Made by a program: the position numbers and the translations under genes. From CAIWHR01 sp963779805 (lineage in GTDB: Bacteria > Pseudomonadota > Gammaproteobacteria > Burkholderiales > Casimicrobiaceae), in contig CAVZZN010000003.1 of assembly GCA_963779805.1 (NCBI GenBank), positions 754,159-818,158 of the forward strand: a stretch of DNA of 64,000 nt, read 5' to 3'. Below are positions 9,647 to 20,037 of this stretch, one piece after another. Below the pieces are notes generated by a model. That model saw nothing but the letters and a program-made list of their open reading frames with translations, made no database searches and had not been told where the DNA came from. Positions within the stretch are counted from its first letter, which is position 1; every line of letters starts with the position of its first letter.

Positions 9647-10891
9647 TTGAGTGCATCGACCATCCTGGTTTCCCGTTTCAGGCTGACCGACCCGCGACGC
9701 GCTGCTCGCCGCGCGCTGATTGCGTGCGATCGCCGACGGCTGCGTGAGCCTCGTGCTGCCTCTCTATCTCGTCGCGCTCGGCTTCAGCGCCTTCGAGGTC
9801 GGCGCCATCGCCACCGCGACGCTCCTCGGTTCCGGGCTGCTCACGCTGCTCGTGGGGTGGCATGCACACCGGTTGCGCTATCGCACGCTGCTGCTCGTCT
9901 CGTGCGCGGTGATGGCGGCCACCGGGCTCGCGTTCGCGGGCTTCACGGGCTTACGTGCCGTTGCTGATCGTCGCCGTCGCCGGGACGCTCAATCCTTCGA
10001 GCGGCGACGTCAGCGTGTTCCTGCCGCTCGAGCACGCCGTGCTCTCGCGCGTGGTGGCCGACCGCGAGCGCACGGCTGCATTCGCGCGCTACAGCCTCGT
10101 CGGCGCGCTGTGCGGCGCGCTCGGGGCGTTGCTCGCCGGTGTGCCGCACGCGCTCGCGAGCGACGTTGCACGTGCACGGAGCTCGCCGGCGCTGCAGGGC
10201 GCATTCGTCGCGTACGCGACTCGTCGCGTCTCGCGTGTGCGCTGCTCTATCGAGGCCTCGACCGCGGCACAGCGCAGCGAGGACGAGCCGGCGCCGCTCG
10301 CGAAGGCGTCTCTCACGCACTCGCACCGCATCGTGTACGGCCTCGCTGCCCTCTTCAGCATCGACGCGTTCGCGGGGGCTTTCTCGTGCAATCGCTGCTC
10401 GCGCTGTGGCTGCTTCCAGCGTTTCGCGCTGTCTCCGACGACGGCGGGCGTCGCTCTTCTTCTGGACCGGCGTGCTGTCGGCGGGCTCGTATCTGGTCGC
10501 GGTGCGCATCGCGAACCGGATCGGCCTCTTGCGCACCATGGTGTTCACCCATCTCCCCTCGAGCGTGTTCCTGCTCGCGATTCCGTTCGTGGACAGCCTC
10601 GCGTGGACGGTGGCCCTGCTGCTCGCGCGCAGCGCCCTGTCGCAGATGGACGTGCCCACCCGCTCGCCCTACGTCATGGCCGTGGTGCGGCCGCACGAGC
10701 GGGCCGCCGCAGCAAGCATCACGGCCGTTCCGCGCAGCCTGGCGGCCGCCGCGGGTCCCTTGTGCGCCGGCTACCTGCTCGCGCTGTCGAGCTTCGGTTG
10801 GACTTTGGTCATCGCCGGGGCGCTCAAGATCGCCTACGATCTGATGCTCCTCGCGACATTCCGGACCGTGCGGCCACGCGAGGAGCCGTAG
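9647..10891 (+). CDS. MFS transporter (several frameshifts)
   Basis: About 414 aa, integral inner-membrane protein of the major facilitator type. Hydrophobic helices appear in successive frames: LVLPLYLVALGFSAFEVGA, GSGLLTLLVGWHAHRL with the loop-2/3-like basic segment, PLLIVAVAGTLNPSSGDVS, YSLVGALCGALGALLAGV, and later VFLLAIPFVDSLAWTVALLL and AGPLCAGYLLALSSFGWTL. Frame changes fall near 9690, 9953 (an extra T), 10160-10330, 10385 and 10440. The start is TTG 9647, chosen because AAAGGAG sits at 9634-9640 with 6 nt spacing and the reading runs into LVSRFRLTDPR. The substrate is unknown. The central cytoplasmic part is the least certain. It stands as a single-gene unit. Confidence 0.7.
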
Positions 10892-11048
10892 CGACCCGAG
10901 ATCGCGAGCCGCGGGATCTGCGACCGCGTGCCACCCGAGGCGGGATCGAACTGCCCGGCCCCGCTGTCGTAACGAACGACGGTGCGCGTCTTGGAACGCG
11001 CGACGAAAGAGGACGAATCGAACCGAATGCGACTACTGGGCGAAGAAC

Positions 11049-12959
11049 ATGGAAAAACGCATGCAGTTCAACCTGTGGTACCTCGCGATCGCGATCCTCG
11101 GGGTCGTGTGGCTGCGCGACGTCTGGGTCAGCATGCAGCAGGTGGAGCCGATCCCGTACAGCGAGTTCCAGCAGCAGTTGAAGGACGGCAAGATCAAGGA
11201 CATCGCGATTTCGGACAACGTCATCCAGGGCACGTACAAGAATCCGACCGCCGACGGCCGCACGCGCTTCGTCACCACGCGCGTCGACCCGCAGCTCGCG
11301 CAGCGATCTCGAGCAGTACAACGTCACCTTCACCGGCGTCGTCCAGAACACGTTCCTGCGCGATCTCCTGTCGTGGATCGCGCCCGCGCTGGTCTTCTTC
11401 GTGATCTGGGGGATCATCGCCAAGCGCATGGCCGGCCAGAGCGGCCTCGGCGGCTTTCTCACGGTCGGCAAGAGCAAGGCCAAGGTCTACGTGGAGACCG
11501 ACACCAAGACCACGTTCGACGACGTCGCCGGCGTCGACGAGGCGAAGGAGGAGCTGCGCGAGGTCGTCGGCTTCCTCAAGGATCCGCAGAAGTACACGCG
11601 GCTGGGCGGTCACCTGCCGAAGGGCGTGCTGCTCGTCGGTCCGCCCGGCACCGGCAAGACGCTGCTGGCGCGCGCGGTGGCCGGCGAAGCCGGCGTGCCC
11701 TTCTTCTCCATCAACGGCTCCGAGTTCGTCGAGATGTTCGTCGGCGTCGGCGCGGCGCGCGTGCGCGACCTGTTCGAGCAGGCGCGCCAGCGCGCGCCGG
11801 CGATCATCTTCATCGACGAGCTCGACGCGCTCGGCCGCGCGCGCGGCGCCTATCCGATGGGCGGCGGCCACGACGAGAAGGAGCAGACGCTCAACCAGCT
11901 GCTGGTCGAGATGGACGGCTTCGATTCCAGCAAGGGACTGATGCTGCTCGCCGCGACCAACCGGCCGGAGATCCTCGATCCGGCGCTGCTGCGGGCGGGG
12001 CGTTTCGATCGACAGGTGCTCGTCGACCGGCCGGACAAGATCGGCCGGGTGCAGATCCTGCGCGTGCACGTGCGCAAGGTGCAGCTCGCGCCCGATGCGG
12101 ACATCGAGAAGATCGCCGCGCTCACGCCGGGCTTCACCGGCGCCGATCTCGCCAACCTCGTCAACGAGGCGACGCTGCTCGCGACGCGTCGCGGCGCGCG
12201 AGGCCGTGAGCGCTCGACGATTTCACGATGGCGATCGAGCGCATCATCGCCGGGCTCGAGAAGAAGAGCCGCATCCTCAATCCGCTCGAGCGCGAGATCG
12301 TGGCGCATCACGAGATGGGGCATGCGCTCGTCGCGCTTGCGCTGCCGGGCTGCGATCCCGTGCACAAGGTCTCGATCATTCCGCGCGGCGTCGGCGCGCT
12401 CGGCTACACGATCCAGCGTCCGACCGAGGACCGCTTCCTCATGACCCGCCCCGAGCTCGAGAACAAGATGGCGGTGCTGCTCGGCGGACGCGCCGCCGAG
12501 CACATCGCGTTCGATCAGATCTCGACGGGCGCAGCGGACGATCTCGTCAAGGTCACGGACATCGCACGCAGCATGGTGATGCGCTACGGCATGGACGAAG
12601 GCCTCGGCAACCTCGCCTACGAGGAGGCGCGCTCCCCGTTCCTGCCTACCGCGGCGCCGCCGACCGAGCGCGCGTACAGCGAGGAAACCGCGCGGCGCAT
12701 CGACGAAGCCGTGCGCGACATCGTGGCGCGTGCGTTCGACCGCGCGACGGCCATTCTCGAGCGCAATCGCAGCCTGCTCGAGGACGCGGCGAAGGAGCTC
12801 CTGGCGAAGGAGACGCTCAACGAGCCGGAGATCGCGCAGCTTGCGTCGCGGATGCAGAGACCCGCAGAAGCAGTCGCATCCGTTCCCGTGGCCGCATCGA
12901 GCAAAGCACCCGGCGCGACGACGGTGCAACCCGTACCGCAGGAGTCCGAGGCGCGGTGA
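11049..12959 (+). CDS. ftsH: FtsH-like ATP-dependent membrane zinc metalloprotease (frameshifted)
   Basis: About 636 aa. Order of parts: first membrane helix (WYLAIAILGVVWLRD), periplasmic segment, second helix (WIAPALVFFVIWGIIA), AAA+ domain with Walker A GPPGTGKT, Walker B IIFIDELDALG and the second region of homology ATNRPEILDPALLRAGRFD, then the M41 protease domain with HEMGH (zinc-binding HExxH) and the later Asp in GAADDLVKVTD. It would degrade membrane and short-lived cytosolic proteins. Frames break near 11300 and twice within 25 bp near 12205 and 12222, each by one extra base. The insert GAYPMGGGHDEKEQ where canonical FtsH has a GxGGGNDEREQ type loop, together with the solitary context (no ftsJ neighbour), suggests a secondary paralogue. 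That is inference. Confidence 0.85.
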
Positions 12960-12992
12960 CGAAGCCGCCACTCGCGTCGCCGCCACCCCTCC

Positions 12993-13039
12993 CCCGTTAC
13001 TCAGAGTAAATACTCCGAGTCGTTACTCCGAGTAGCGGG
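12993..13039. repeat. TTACTCNGAGTAA palindrome, copy A (three units)
   Basis: Between the convergent ftsH-like and acyl-CoA synthetase genes. It holds CCCGTTACTCAGAGTAA, then ATACTCCGAGT, then CGTTACTCCGAGTAGCGGG, so the outer arms CCCG and CGGG can pair around repeated TACTCNGAGTA units. It starts 34 nt after the ftsH stop and ends 16 nt before the stop of the opposite gene, as expected of a two-way terminator, but no T-run follows on either side. Confidence 0.8.
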
Positions 13040-13054
13040 TTGACGTGACGCGCG

Positions 13055-14656
13055 TCAGATCTTCTTCTCGCGGCCTTCCCAGAACGGCGCGCGCATCTCG
13101 CGCTTGAGCGTCTTGCCCGCGGCGTTGCGCGGGAAATCCGCTCATCACGATGACCCGCGCGACGCGCTGATACCTTGCCGCCACGCGCGCGTTGATCCAC
13201 TCGCGCAGCTCGTCCTCGCCGACGCTGTCCGGCTCGCGCAGCACGACCGCGGCGACCGGCGTCTCGCCCCACTTCTCGTCGGGAATGCCGAACACCGCGA
13301 CCTCGCGGATCGCCGGGATGACGCGCCGCGACCTCCTCGACGTCCTTCGGATACACCTTCATGCCGCCCGAGTCGATCATGTCCTTCATGCGATCGACGA
13401 GGTACAGGTAACCCTCGTCGTCGACGTAGCCGAGGTCGCCGCTGTGCAGCCAGCCGTTGCGCAGCGCATCGGCCGTCTGCTCCGGCCGGCCGTAGTAGCC
13501 GGGCATCGTGATCGGGCCGCGGCCGACGATCTCGCCGGTCTGACCCGACGGGCAGCTCGCTTCCGTCGGGCCCCTCGATGCGCATCTCGTAGAACGGCGG
13601 CGGCACGCCCACGCTGCCCGCCTTGCGCTGCGCCTCGTCGCGGTCGAGGATGGTGATGAAGCCTTCGGTCAGGCCGTACAGCTCGTAGAAACGCCGCGGC
13701 AGCAGGCGATTCAGGCGATCCTTGTATTCCTTGTGCAGCGGCGCGCCGAGCGACAGGACCATCTCGAGCGAGGTGAGGCGCGACGGATCGAATCCCGTCG
13801 CGTTCAGGATGGCGATGATCTGCGAGGGCACGAGCATCGTGTGCGTGACGCGCTCGCGCTCGACCGTGGCGATGAACGCTTCGGCATCGAACTGCCGGTG
13901 CAGGACGTAGGTCGCCCCGCACATGAACGCGGGATACATCGTCGTCATCGCGCCGTTGAACACGATCGCGCCCGAGTGCAGCACGACCGATTCGGGCGCC
14001 ATGCGCCACGAGCTCGCCATGGTCGTCGCGTACATCGCGCGGATGAAATGCGTGTGCTGGATGCCCTTCGGCAGGCCGGTCGTGCCCGACGTGTACATGA
14101 GCGTGAGCAGATCGCCGCCTTCGACGGTCGCGACCGGATCCGCCGGTGACGCCGCCGCAGTGAGCGTGCCGAACGCGCGATAGCCCGCGGCTTCGTCGTC
14201 GCCTGCGGCATCGACCAGGACCCACTCGCAGGCCGCGCCCACCGCCGCTCGAGCCTCGCGCGCACCTCGCCCAGCATGGCGAGCTGATCGCTCGACGCGA
14301 GCACCACGCGCGGTCGCGCATCGCCGAGCAGCGACTGCAGGCCCGATGCGGTCAGCAGCGTCGAAAGCGGCACGATCGCCGCCCCGATCTTCGCGCACGC
14401 CCAGTACGTGCCGAGCAGCTCGACGGAATTGGGCAGCAGCGTCGCCACGCGATCGCCGCGGCGCGACGCCGAGCTCGAGGAGCGCGTTGCCCCAGCGGTT
14501 GACGTACTCGTCGAACTCGCGCCACGTGAGGCGCACCTCGCGCTCGTCGGGCTTGGCCGCCGCCACGATCACCGCCGTGTGGCGCGGTCGATACCGCGCG
14601 TGACGCGTGACCAGCTTGCCGAGGGCGAGGCTGTCGAATGCGATGGGCGCGTCCAT
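13055..14656 (-). CDS. AMP-dependent acyl-CoA synthetase/ligase (frameshifted)
   Basis: About 533 aa, ANL superfamily enzyme activating a carboxylic acid through an acyl-adenylate to the CoA thioester. Seen: LMYTSGTTGLPKGIQ (P-loop), FYELYGLTEGFITI (A5), DRMKDMIDSGGMKVYPKDVE (A8 hinge) and, near the C-terminus, FPRNAAGKTLK with the catalytic A10 Lys. The start at 14656 (MDAPIAFDSLALG) has AGGAG 6 nt upstream. Frame changes occur near 13135, 13325, 13550, 14240 and 14460; each restores the family sequence in the next frame. It is followed by the TTACTCNGAGTAA element and lies 29 nt downstream of the MidA-like gene. The acyl specificity (medium-chain, long-chain or aromatic) cannot be told. Confidence 0.8.
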
Positions 14657-14685
14657 CCGCTTCTCCTCTGCTGCGTCGTTCAGGC

Positions 14686-15859
14686 CTACAGGCGGTGACT
14701 GCGATTCCCGAGCGCGAATCCCGGCCACGCGATGTCGTCCGATCGCGCGAGCGCGAGCACCTTGAAGAGCTCGCCCATCTCCGCGGGCGCGAGCAGCTTC
14801 TGCACGGCACCCGCCGCGCGGATGTAGGCGAGCGATTCGGGCGCACCGACGGCGCCCAGTCGATCCAGAATGCCACAACCGAGCAGGAATGGCGCCTGCG
14901 CGTTGAAGCCGGCGACGCGCAACCCGGCGCGCACGCCCGCGGCAGCCATCGCCGTGAAGTCGACGTGCGCGGTGATGTCCGAAAGCCCCGGGAAGAACAG
15001 CGGATCGTGGTGCGCGCGATGGCGGTAATGGCACATGAGGGTGCCGGTCGCGCGCTGCGGATGGTAGTACTCGCGCTCGGGAAAGCCGTAATCGATGAAC
15101 ACGCGCCGCGCCGCCGGCGAGCCGGCGCGCGAGGTCCTCCACCAGCGCTTCGGCGGCCGGGTTGACCTCGCTCGTGTAATCGCCGGAGGCAGGGAAGCGC
15201 TCCGCCGCCATGGCGGCAAGCGCCTGCGGCGCGGGCGCATCGGCCAGCGCGAGGCCGAAATGCGGTGCGGCCGCGTCGTCGCTTGCAACGACGCCGCGCT
15301 CGAGCCACGCGTCGCCCTCGCGCCGGAGCACGTGGCACGCGATGGCATCGAGCACCTCGTTGGCGAGCACCGCGCCATCGATCGCGTCGGGCAGCGTGTC
15401 GATCCATTGCACGAGCGGAAGATGCGCCGGCGCGGCGTGCGCGAGCGTCATGCGCTGGCGCTCGCGCAGGTCGGGGCTGCGCTCGAGGATGAGATAGCGC
15501 GCTGGCAACGCGTGTTGCGCGGCGAGGCCCGCGAGGAGGCTCGCGGCGAGCCGGCCGGTGCCCGCGCCGAGCTCCACGATCTCGCGCGCGCCCGTGGCCG
15601 CGAGAATGGCCGCGACCTGCCGCGCGAGCGCTTCGCCGAAGAGCGGCGTCATCTCCGGCGCGGTCACGAAATCGCCGGCCGCGCCCAGCTTGGCGGCCCC
15701 CGCCGCGTAGTAGCCGAGGCCCGGCGCATAGAGCGCGAGCTCCATGTAGCGCGCGAACGAAAGCCACCCTCCGGCATCCGCGACGGCGTCGCGCACGCGC
15801 TGCGCGACGCGTTCGGAATGGGCCCGCGCATCGGCATCGGGCAAGGGGAGATCGCTCAT
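14686..15859 (-). CDS. MidA/NDUFAF7-like SAM-dependent methyltransferase (one frameshift)
   Basis: About 390 aa of the class I SAM-dependent methyltransferase family related to MidA/NDUFAF7 (arginine methylation of complex I in mitochondria; bacterial role less clear). Seen: FARYMELALYAPGLGYYA, GDFVTAPEMTPLFGEALARQ, EIVELGAGTGRLAASLL (SAM-binding glycine loop) and, after the break, FIDYGFPEREYYHPQR and GTLMCHYRHRAH, all characteristic of the family. The frame changes near 15120. The start at 15859 reads MSDLPLPDADARAH. It diverges from the SDR gene at 15923 with only 63 nt between starts, a common neighbour pair in betaproteobacteria (my recollection, not checked). Confidence 0.85.
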
Positions 15860-15922
15860 GATCGCGGCGCGATCGCGCCTTGTGCTAGATTGCCTCAGTC
15901 TACGTGATGCGGGAGCGCCGTC

Positions 15923-16660
15923 GTGCAGGGAAAGGTCGTGCTGGTTACCGGCGGCGCGCGGCGCGTCGGCGCCGCCATCTGCCGCCGGCTGCACGCTGCG
16001 GGCGCGAACGTGATGCTGCACTACCGAGCGTCGGCCGGCGAAGCGCGTCTGCTCCAGGCGGAGCTCAATCATGCGCGCGCGGACTCGGTCGCGCTGATCC
16101 AGGCCGACCTGCTCGATCCGGCGCGGCTGCCCGCGCTCATCGATCAGACGCTCGAGCGCTTCGGCCGGCTCGACGCCCTCGTCAACAACGCGTCCTCGTT
16201 CTTCCCCACGGCGATCGGCGAGATCGCGCCTTCGGATTGGGACGATCTGGTCGGGACCAACGTGAAGGCGCCGCTGTTCCTGTCGCAGGCCGCCGCGCCC
16301 GCGCTGCGCGAGAGCCATGGCGCGATCGTGAACATCACCGACATCCATGCCGAGCGGCCGCTCAAGAGCTTCGTGGTGTATTCGGTCGCCAAGGCAGGGC
16401 TGATCGGCCTCACGCGCTCGCTCGCGCGCGAGCTCGCGCCGGAGGTGCGCGTGAACGCGGTCGCGCCCGGTCCGATCCTCTGGCCCGACGACGACACCTT
16501 CGACGAGGTCTCGCGCCAGCGCATCATCTCGCACACGCCGCTGCGGCGCGAGGGATCGCCCGACGACATCGCGCGTGCGGTGCTGTTCCTGCTCGCCGAT
16601 GCGGGCTACGTGACGGGCGAGACGATCCACGTCGACGGCGGCCGCCACATGGCCATCTGA
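15923..16660 (+). CDS. folM: Pteridine reductase-like SDR (FolM family)
   Basis: 245 aa short-chain dehydrogenase. The nucleotide-binding motif is TGGARRVGAAI, with the Arg-rich variant typical of pteridine reductases and dihydromonapterin reductase FolM. Next come LHYRAS and NNASSFFPTAIG, then VVYSVAKAG with the YxxxK catalytic pair, and VAPGPILWP. The predicted role is NADPH-dependent reduction of dihydrofolate or dihydromonapterin. The GTG start at 15923 is supported by GGGAG 6 nt upstream; the ATG at 15907 is out of frame. The stop is followed after 5 nt by the palindrome copy B. No frameshift is seen. Confidence 0.8.
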   Translation: MQGKVVLVTGGARRVGAAICRRLHAAGANVMLHYRASAGEARLLQAELNHARADSVALIQADLLDPARLPALIDQTLERFGRLDALVNNASSFFPTAIGEIAPSDWDDLVGTNVKAPLFLSQAAAPALRESHGAIVNITDIHAERPLKSFVVYSVAKAGLIGLTRSLARELAPEVRVNAVAPGPILWPDDDTFDEVSRQRIISHTPLRREGSPDDIARAVLFLLADAGYVTGETIHVDGGRHMAI

Positions 16661-16665
16661 CGACC

Positions 16666-16699
16666 CCCGTTACTCAGAGTAATTACTCCGAGTAACGGG
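16666..16699. repeat. TTACTCNGAGTAA palindrome, copy B (cleanest)
   Basis: A 34-bp near-perfect palindrome between convergent folM-like and chaC genes. Two TTACTCNGAGTAA units meet at AATT, with CCCG and CGGG at the ends. The two halves differ only at the single N position of each unit (A in one, C in the other). It begins 5 nt after one stop codon and ends 8 nt before the other. Confidence 0.9.
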
Positions 16700-16707
16700 T
16701 TTGGGGG

Positions 16708-17403
16708 TTACGCCTCCGGGGCCGTCGGCGGCCCGACCGGCGGCGTGCCGCAGCGCTCCCCCACGCGATCGGCCAGCCGCTCGAGATACGGATCCGCGAT
16801 GCCGTGCGCGATGAGCGCCACGCGCGTGCGCTCGAGATAGTCGCCGGACGATCCGAACGCGCCCGCCGCCGTGGCGAGCACCTCGACCTGCTTGTCGAGC
16901 GGAAGCTTGCCCGCGTATTGCGGGTGCCTGCGGTTCACCACGAACGCGATCGCCGCCATGCTGCGTCCGTCCTTGGTGTACACGTTCACCCAGCGCGGGT
17001 GATACGAGCCCACCACCATCTCGCGCCGCCACAGCAGATGCAGCTCGTCGAGCGCGAGCGGCGCCGGCAGGCGCAGCGCCACCCCGCGGCACACGCCGCC
17101 GCGGTCGAGTCCCAGCACGAGCCCGGGCCGATCCGGCGTTCCGCGCGAGCCGAGCGACCACAGGCAGAAGCGCCGATGCAGTCCGCGCACCGTGCCCTGC
17201 CGCATCTCGACCACGGGGAAGACCGGGTTCCACAGCAGCGAGCCGTACGCGAACACCCACCAGCCGGCGCCCTTGGGCTTCTGCGCGAGCGTGCGTGCGA
17301 GCGAGGACGACAGCTGCTCGTCGCTGAGCGCGCGATCCGCCACGATCTCGGCGTACAACGCGCGCATGCGACCTTCCTCGAGATCGCGGCGGGAAAGCGT
17401 CAT
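16708..17403 (-). CDS. ChaC-like gamma-glutamylcyclotransferase
   Basis: 231 aa, intact. ChaC/GCG family enzymes cleave the gamma-glutamyl bond of glutathione to 5-oxoproline plus Cys-Gly. Seen: VFAYGSLLWNPVFP (the glycine-rich substrate loop), GLHRRFCLWSLGSRGTP, and VYTKDGRSMAAIAFVVN before the C-terminal helices. The N-terminal 50 residues are a helical extension rich in Arg and Glu. It lies between two palindrome copies (B at its 3' end, C at its 5' end), so it is probably a single-gene transcript. The family is firm; glutathione as substrate follows from the family. Confidence 0.85.
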   Translation of the reverse strand: MTLSRRDLEEGRMRALYAEIVADRALSDEQLSSSLARTLAQKPKGAGWWVFAYGSLLWNPVFPVVEMRQGTVRGLHRRFCLWSLGSRGTPDRPGLVLGLDRGGVCRGVALRLPAPLALDELHLLWRREMVVGSYHPRWVNVYTKDGRSMAAIAFVVNRRHPQYAGKLPLDKQVEVLATAAGAFGSSGDYLERTRVALIAHGIADPYLERLADRVGERCGTPPVGPPTAPEA

Positions 17404-17414
17404 GGCGAGCGAAC

Positions 17415-17461
17415 CCCGTTACTCGGAGCAATTGCTCAGAGTCGTTACTCCGAGTAAGAGG
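17415..17461. repeat. TTACTCNGAGTAA palindrome, copy C (three units)
   Basis: Between the amidase stop and the chaC start, beginning 6 nt past the amidase stop (reading on the - strand). It holds CCCGTTACTCGGAGCAA, TTGCTCAGAGTCG and TTACTCCGAGTAAGAGG. The compensating A-to-G and T-to-C changes in the central GAGCAATTGCTC keep the pairing, which suggests the fold matters. Confidence 0.8.
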
Positions 17462-17466
17462 CGCAG

Positions 17467-18765
17467 TCAAAGCAAGCCGCGGAAGGGGAGCTTCGATTCG
17501 CACCACGCCGCCACGGTGAGCAGTCGATCGTCCGCGCCCGTGGGCGTCGCGATCTGCATGCCGACCGGCAGCCCTTCCGACAATCCCACCGGAATCGTCA
17601 GCGCGGGAAATCCCGTGAGCGACCACATCGTGCAGCACGACGGATCGCCGGTCGACTGCAGGCCCGCGGGCGCGGTCGTCGGCGCGGACGGCGAGATCAC
17701 CGCGTCGTAATCGTCGAGCCAGTCGGTGAACGCCGCGATCGCCTGGTTGCGCTGTGCGAGCGCCGCGTGGTAGTCCGCGACGGCGATGCCGCGGCCCTCG
17801 TCGAGCGCCGCGTTCAGCTTGGGGCCGAGCCGCGCACGCTCGCGCTCCTGCAGCGATGCAAGATTGCGCGCCCCCTCGAACAGCATGATCGTGCGTTGCA
17901 CGGTGTGCGCGTTCCTCCATGCGGCCGGGAAGTCCACGCCGACGACGGTGGCGCCGAACTGGCGCAGGCGCGTCGCGGCCGCTTCGAGCGTGTCGTCCGC
18001 ATCGCACTCGAGCTCCGTCCACGGGAAGCCGCCGAGATACGCAAGACGCGGCGGCGCGGGCAGCGCGGCCACCGAAGGCGACACGAACCCGCGATCCGCG
18101 AGCGCGCTCGCGAGGCGCGCCGCATCGGCCACGCTGCGCGTGAACGTGCCGAGCTGATCGAGCGTCTCGCTGAACACGTTCACGCCGGCGAAGGGAATCG
18201 CGTCCTTCGTGGGCTTGAAGCCCACCACGCCGCAATACGAGGCAGGCCGGATCACGGAGCCGTTGGTCTGCGTCCCGAGCGCACCGAGGACGTGGCCCGC
18301 AGCCACCGCCGCCGCCGAGCCCGACGACGATCCGCCCGGCGTGTGCGCCGGGTTCCACGGATTGTGCGTCTTGCCCGGATCGAGGAAGGCGAGCGCGGTC
18401 GTCACCGTCTTCCCGAACACGTAGCCGCCGGCGCGCTGCAGGCGCACGATGCACTCCGCGTCGTCGCGCGGCTGATGTCCGGCAAAGATCGACGTGCCCA
18501 TCTGCGTGGGCAGGTCCGCCGTGTGAATGATGTCCTTCACGCCGATGCCGATGCCGCGCAGCGGACCGGCATCCTTCGCGGCATCGCAGCGCTGCGCCAT
18601 GCGCTTCACATACTCGGGATCGAGATGCGCCCACGCCTCGATCGTCGGGTCGGTGGCGGCGATGCGCGCGAGCTGGGCTTGCGCGAGCGCCCGCGCGGTG
18701 AGCGCGCCGATGGCGATTTCCTTCGTCGCGGTGGTGAGCGACATCGTGTGGAGAGCGTCGGTCAT
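17467..18765 (-). CDS. Amidase signature family protein
   Basis: 432 aa, intact. The amidase signature Ser-cisSer-Lys machinery is visible: the Lys in GIGVKDIIHTADLP, the glycine/serine motif HTPGGSSSGSAAAVAAG, and the nucleophile region TQTNGSVIRPASYCG. It would hydrolyse a linear amide; the substrate is unknown (allophanate hydrolase-like, Glu-tRNA amidotransferase-like and nitrilase-coupled relatives all share these motifs). No gatB or gatC neighbour is present, so it is not GatA. Its ATG overlaps the hemW stop by 3 nt (TCAT on the + strand), so the two are translationally coupled. Confidence 0.85.
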   Translation of the reverse strand: MTDALHTMSLTTATKEIAIGALTARALAQAQLARIAATDPTIEAWAHLDPEYVKRMAQRCDAAKDAGPLRGIGIGVKDIIHTADLPTQMGTSIFAGHQPRDDAECIVRLQRAGGYVFGKTVTTALAFLDPGKTHNPWNPAHTPGGSSSGSAAAVAAGHVLGALGTQTNGSVIRPASYCGVVGFKPTKDAIPFAGVNVFSETLDQLGTFTRSVADAARLASALADRGFVSPSVAALPAPPRLAYLGGFPWTELECDADDTLEAAATRLRQFGATVVGVDFPAAWRNAHTVQRTIMLFEGARNLASLQERERARLGPKLNAALDEGRGIAVADYHAALAQRNQAIAAFTDWLDDYDAVISPSAPTTAPAGLQSTGDPSCCTMWSLTGFPALTIPVGLSEGLPVGMQIATPTGADDRLLTVAAWCESKLPFRGLL

Positions 18766-20037
18766 GGCGAGTCCTTCGCAAGGGGTGGCACGGCAACGCG
18801 CGCGCCCGCGGCTGCCGCCGTCGGGGATCCGGCATCGCGCTCGCGCAGGAAGATGCCCTGCAGGTCGTTGAGGAAGCGCCGTCCCAGCGTTGTTGCACGA
18901 ATCACGGTCGGATCTTCGTCGAGAAGCCCGCGGCGCAGCGCCTCCTGCATCTCGCGCTGCACGATCGAGATCGGGTAGCCCGTGTGCGCTGCGAACAGCG
19001 AGACCTCCACGCCGCTCGTGAGGCGCAGCGCGTTCAGCATGAACTCGAAGCCGATCGCCTCGCGCGTGACGGGCGTTTCCTCCAGCAGCGGCATCCCGCG
19101 CGCAACGGCGTCGAGATATTGTTGCGGTTGTTTCCAGCGCACCTGGCGCAGCACGCGATCCGGAAAGGACAGCTTGGAGTGCGCACCGGCGCCGATACCG
19201 AGATAGTCGCCGAAACGCCAGTAGTTGAGGTTGTGCCGGCACTGCGCGCCGGGCTTCGCGTGCGCGGACGTCTCGTAGTGCTCGTAGCCGGCGGCGGCGA
19301 GCGCCTCCTCGCACTGCGGTTTCGATGTCGGCGGCAGTGTCCTCGTCGGGCAACGGCGGCGGATGGCGATGGAACAGCGTGTTCGGCTCGAGCGTGAGCT
19401 GGTAGAAGGACAGATGCGGCGTGCCGAAGGCGAGCGCGGCGCGCACGTCCGCCAGCGCCTCGCCGACGTCCTGCTGCGGCAGCGCGTACATGAGATCGAG
19501 GTTCACGTTGCCGAAGAGCGCCATCGCGGCTTCGGCGGCCGCTGCCGCTTCGTCGGCATCGTGCACGCGCCCGAGCGCCACGAGCTGACGGGGCGAGAAG
19601 CTCTGCACGCCGAGCGAGAGGCGATTGACGCCGGCCTCGCGAAAGCCCGCGAACTTGTCGCGCTCGAAGGTCCCCGGATTCGCTTCGAGCGTGATCTCGG
19701 CATCGGGTTGCAGCGGCACCCGCGCGCGGATGCCCGCGAGCAGACGATCGATCGCCGCGGCCGAGAGCAGGCTCGGCGTGCCGCCACCGATGAAGACGCA
19801 GATCACCCGGCGGCCCCAGATGCCGGGCAACGCGAGCTCGAGGTCGCGCAGCAGGGCGTCGACATAGGCACCTTCGGGCAACGCTTCCGCGCCGCCGCGG
19901 ATCTCGTGCGAGTTGAAGTCGCAGTACGGGCACTTGCGCAGGCACCACGGCACGTGCACGTAGAGCGCGAGCGGCGGGAGTGCGGCGAAGTGCGGCTCGT
20001 GCGCCGCGAGCGCGACGCGCGACGTCCCGGCGTTCAT
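18762..20037 (-). CDS. hemW: HemW-like radical SAM protein (one frameshift)
   Basis: About 425 aa. Radical SAM protein formerly annotated as oxygen-independent coproporphyrinogen III oxidase; HemW members bind heme and act as heme chaperones. Seen: YVHVPWCLRKCPYCDFNSHE with the CxxxCxxC [4Fe-4S] motif, FIGGGTPSLL, NPGTFERDKF, GVQSFSPRQLVALGR and the C-terminal HemN_C-like part (EAIGFEFMLNALRL). The frame changes near 19325. It overlaps rdgB by 4 nt and couples to the amidase downstream. The order rph-rdgB-hemW is common in proteobacteria and supports the call. Confidence 0.9.

Noticed and set aside
11049..12959. Cell-division locus call for the FtsH-like gene
   Set aside because: FtsH is a quality-control protease, and there is no division gene or ftsJ nearby.
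13145..16648. An 1167-codon open frame spanning the acyl-CoA synthetase, MidA and antisense of the SDR
   Set aside because: Only its middle parts match the two real proteins; the rest is read-through made possible by frameshifts and high GC.
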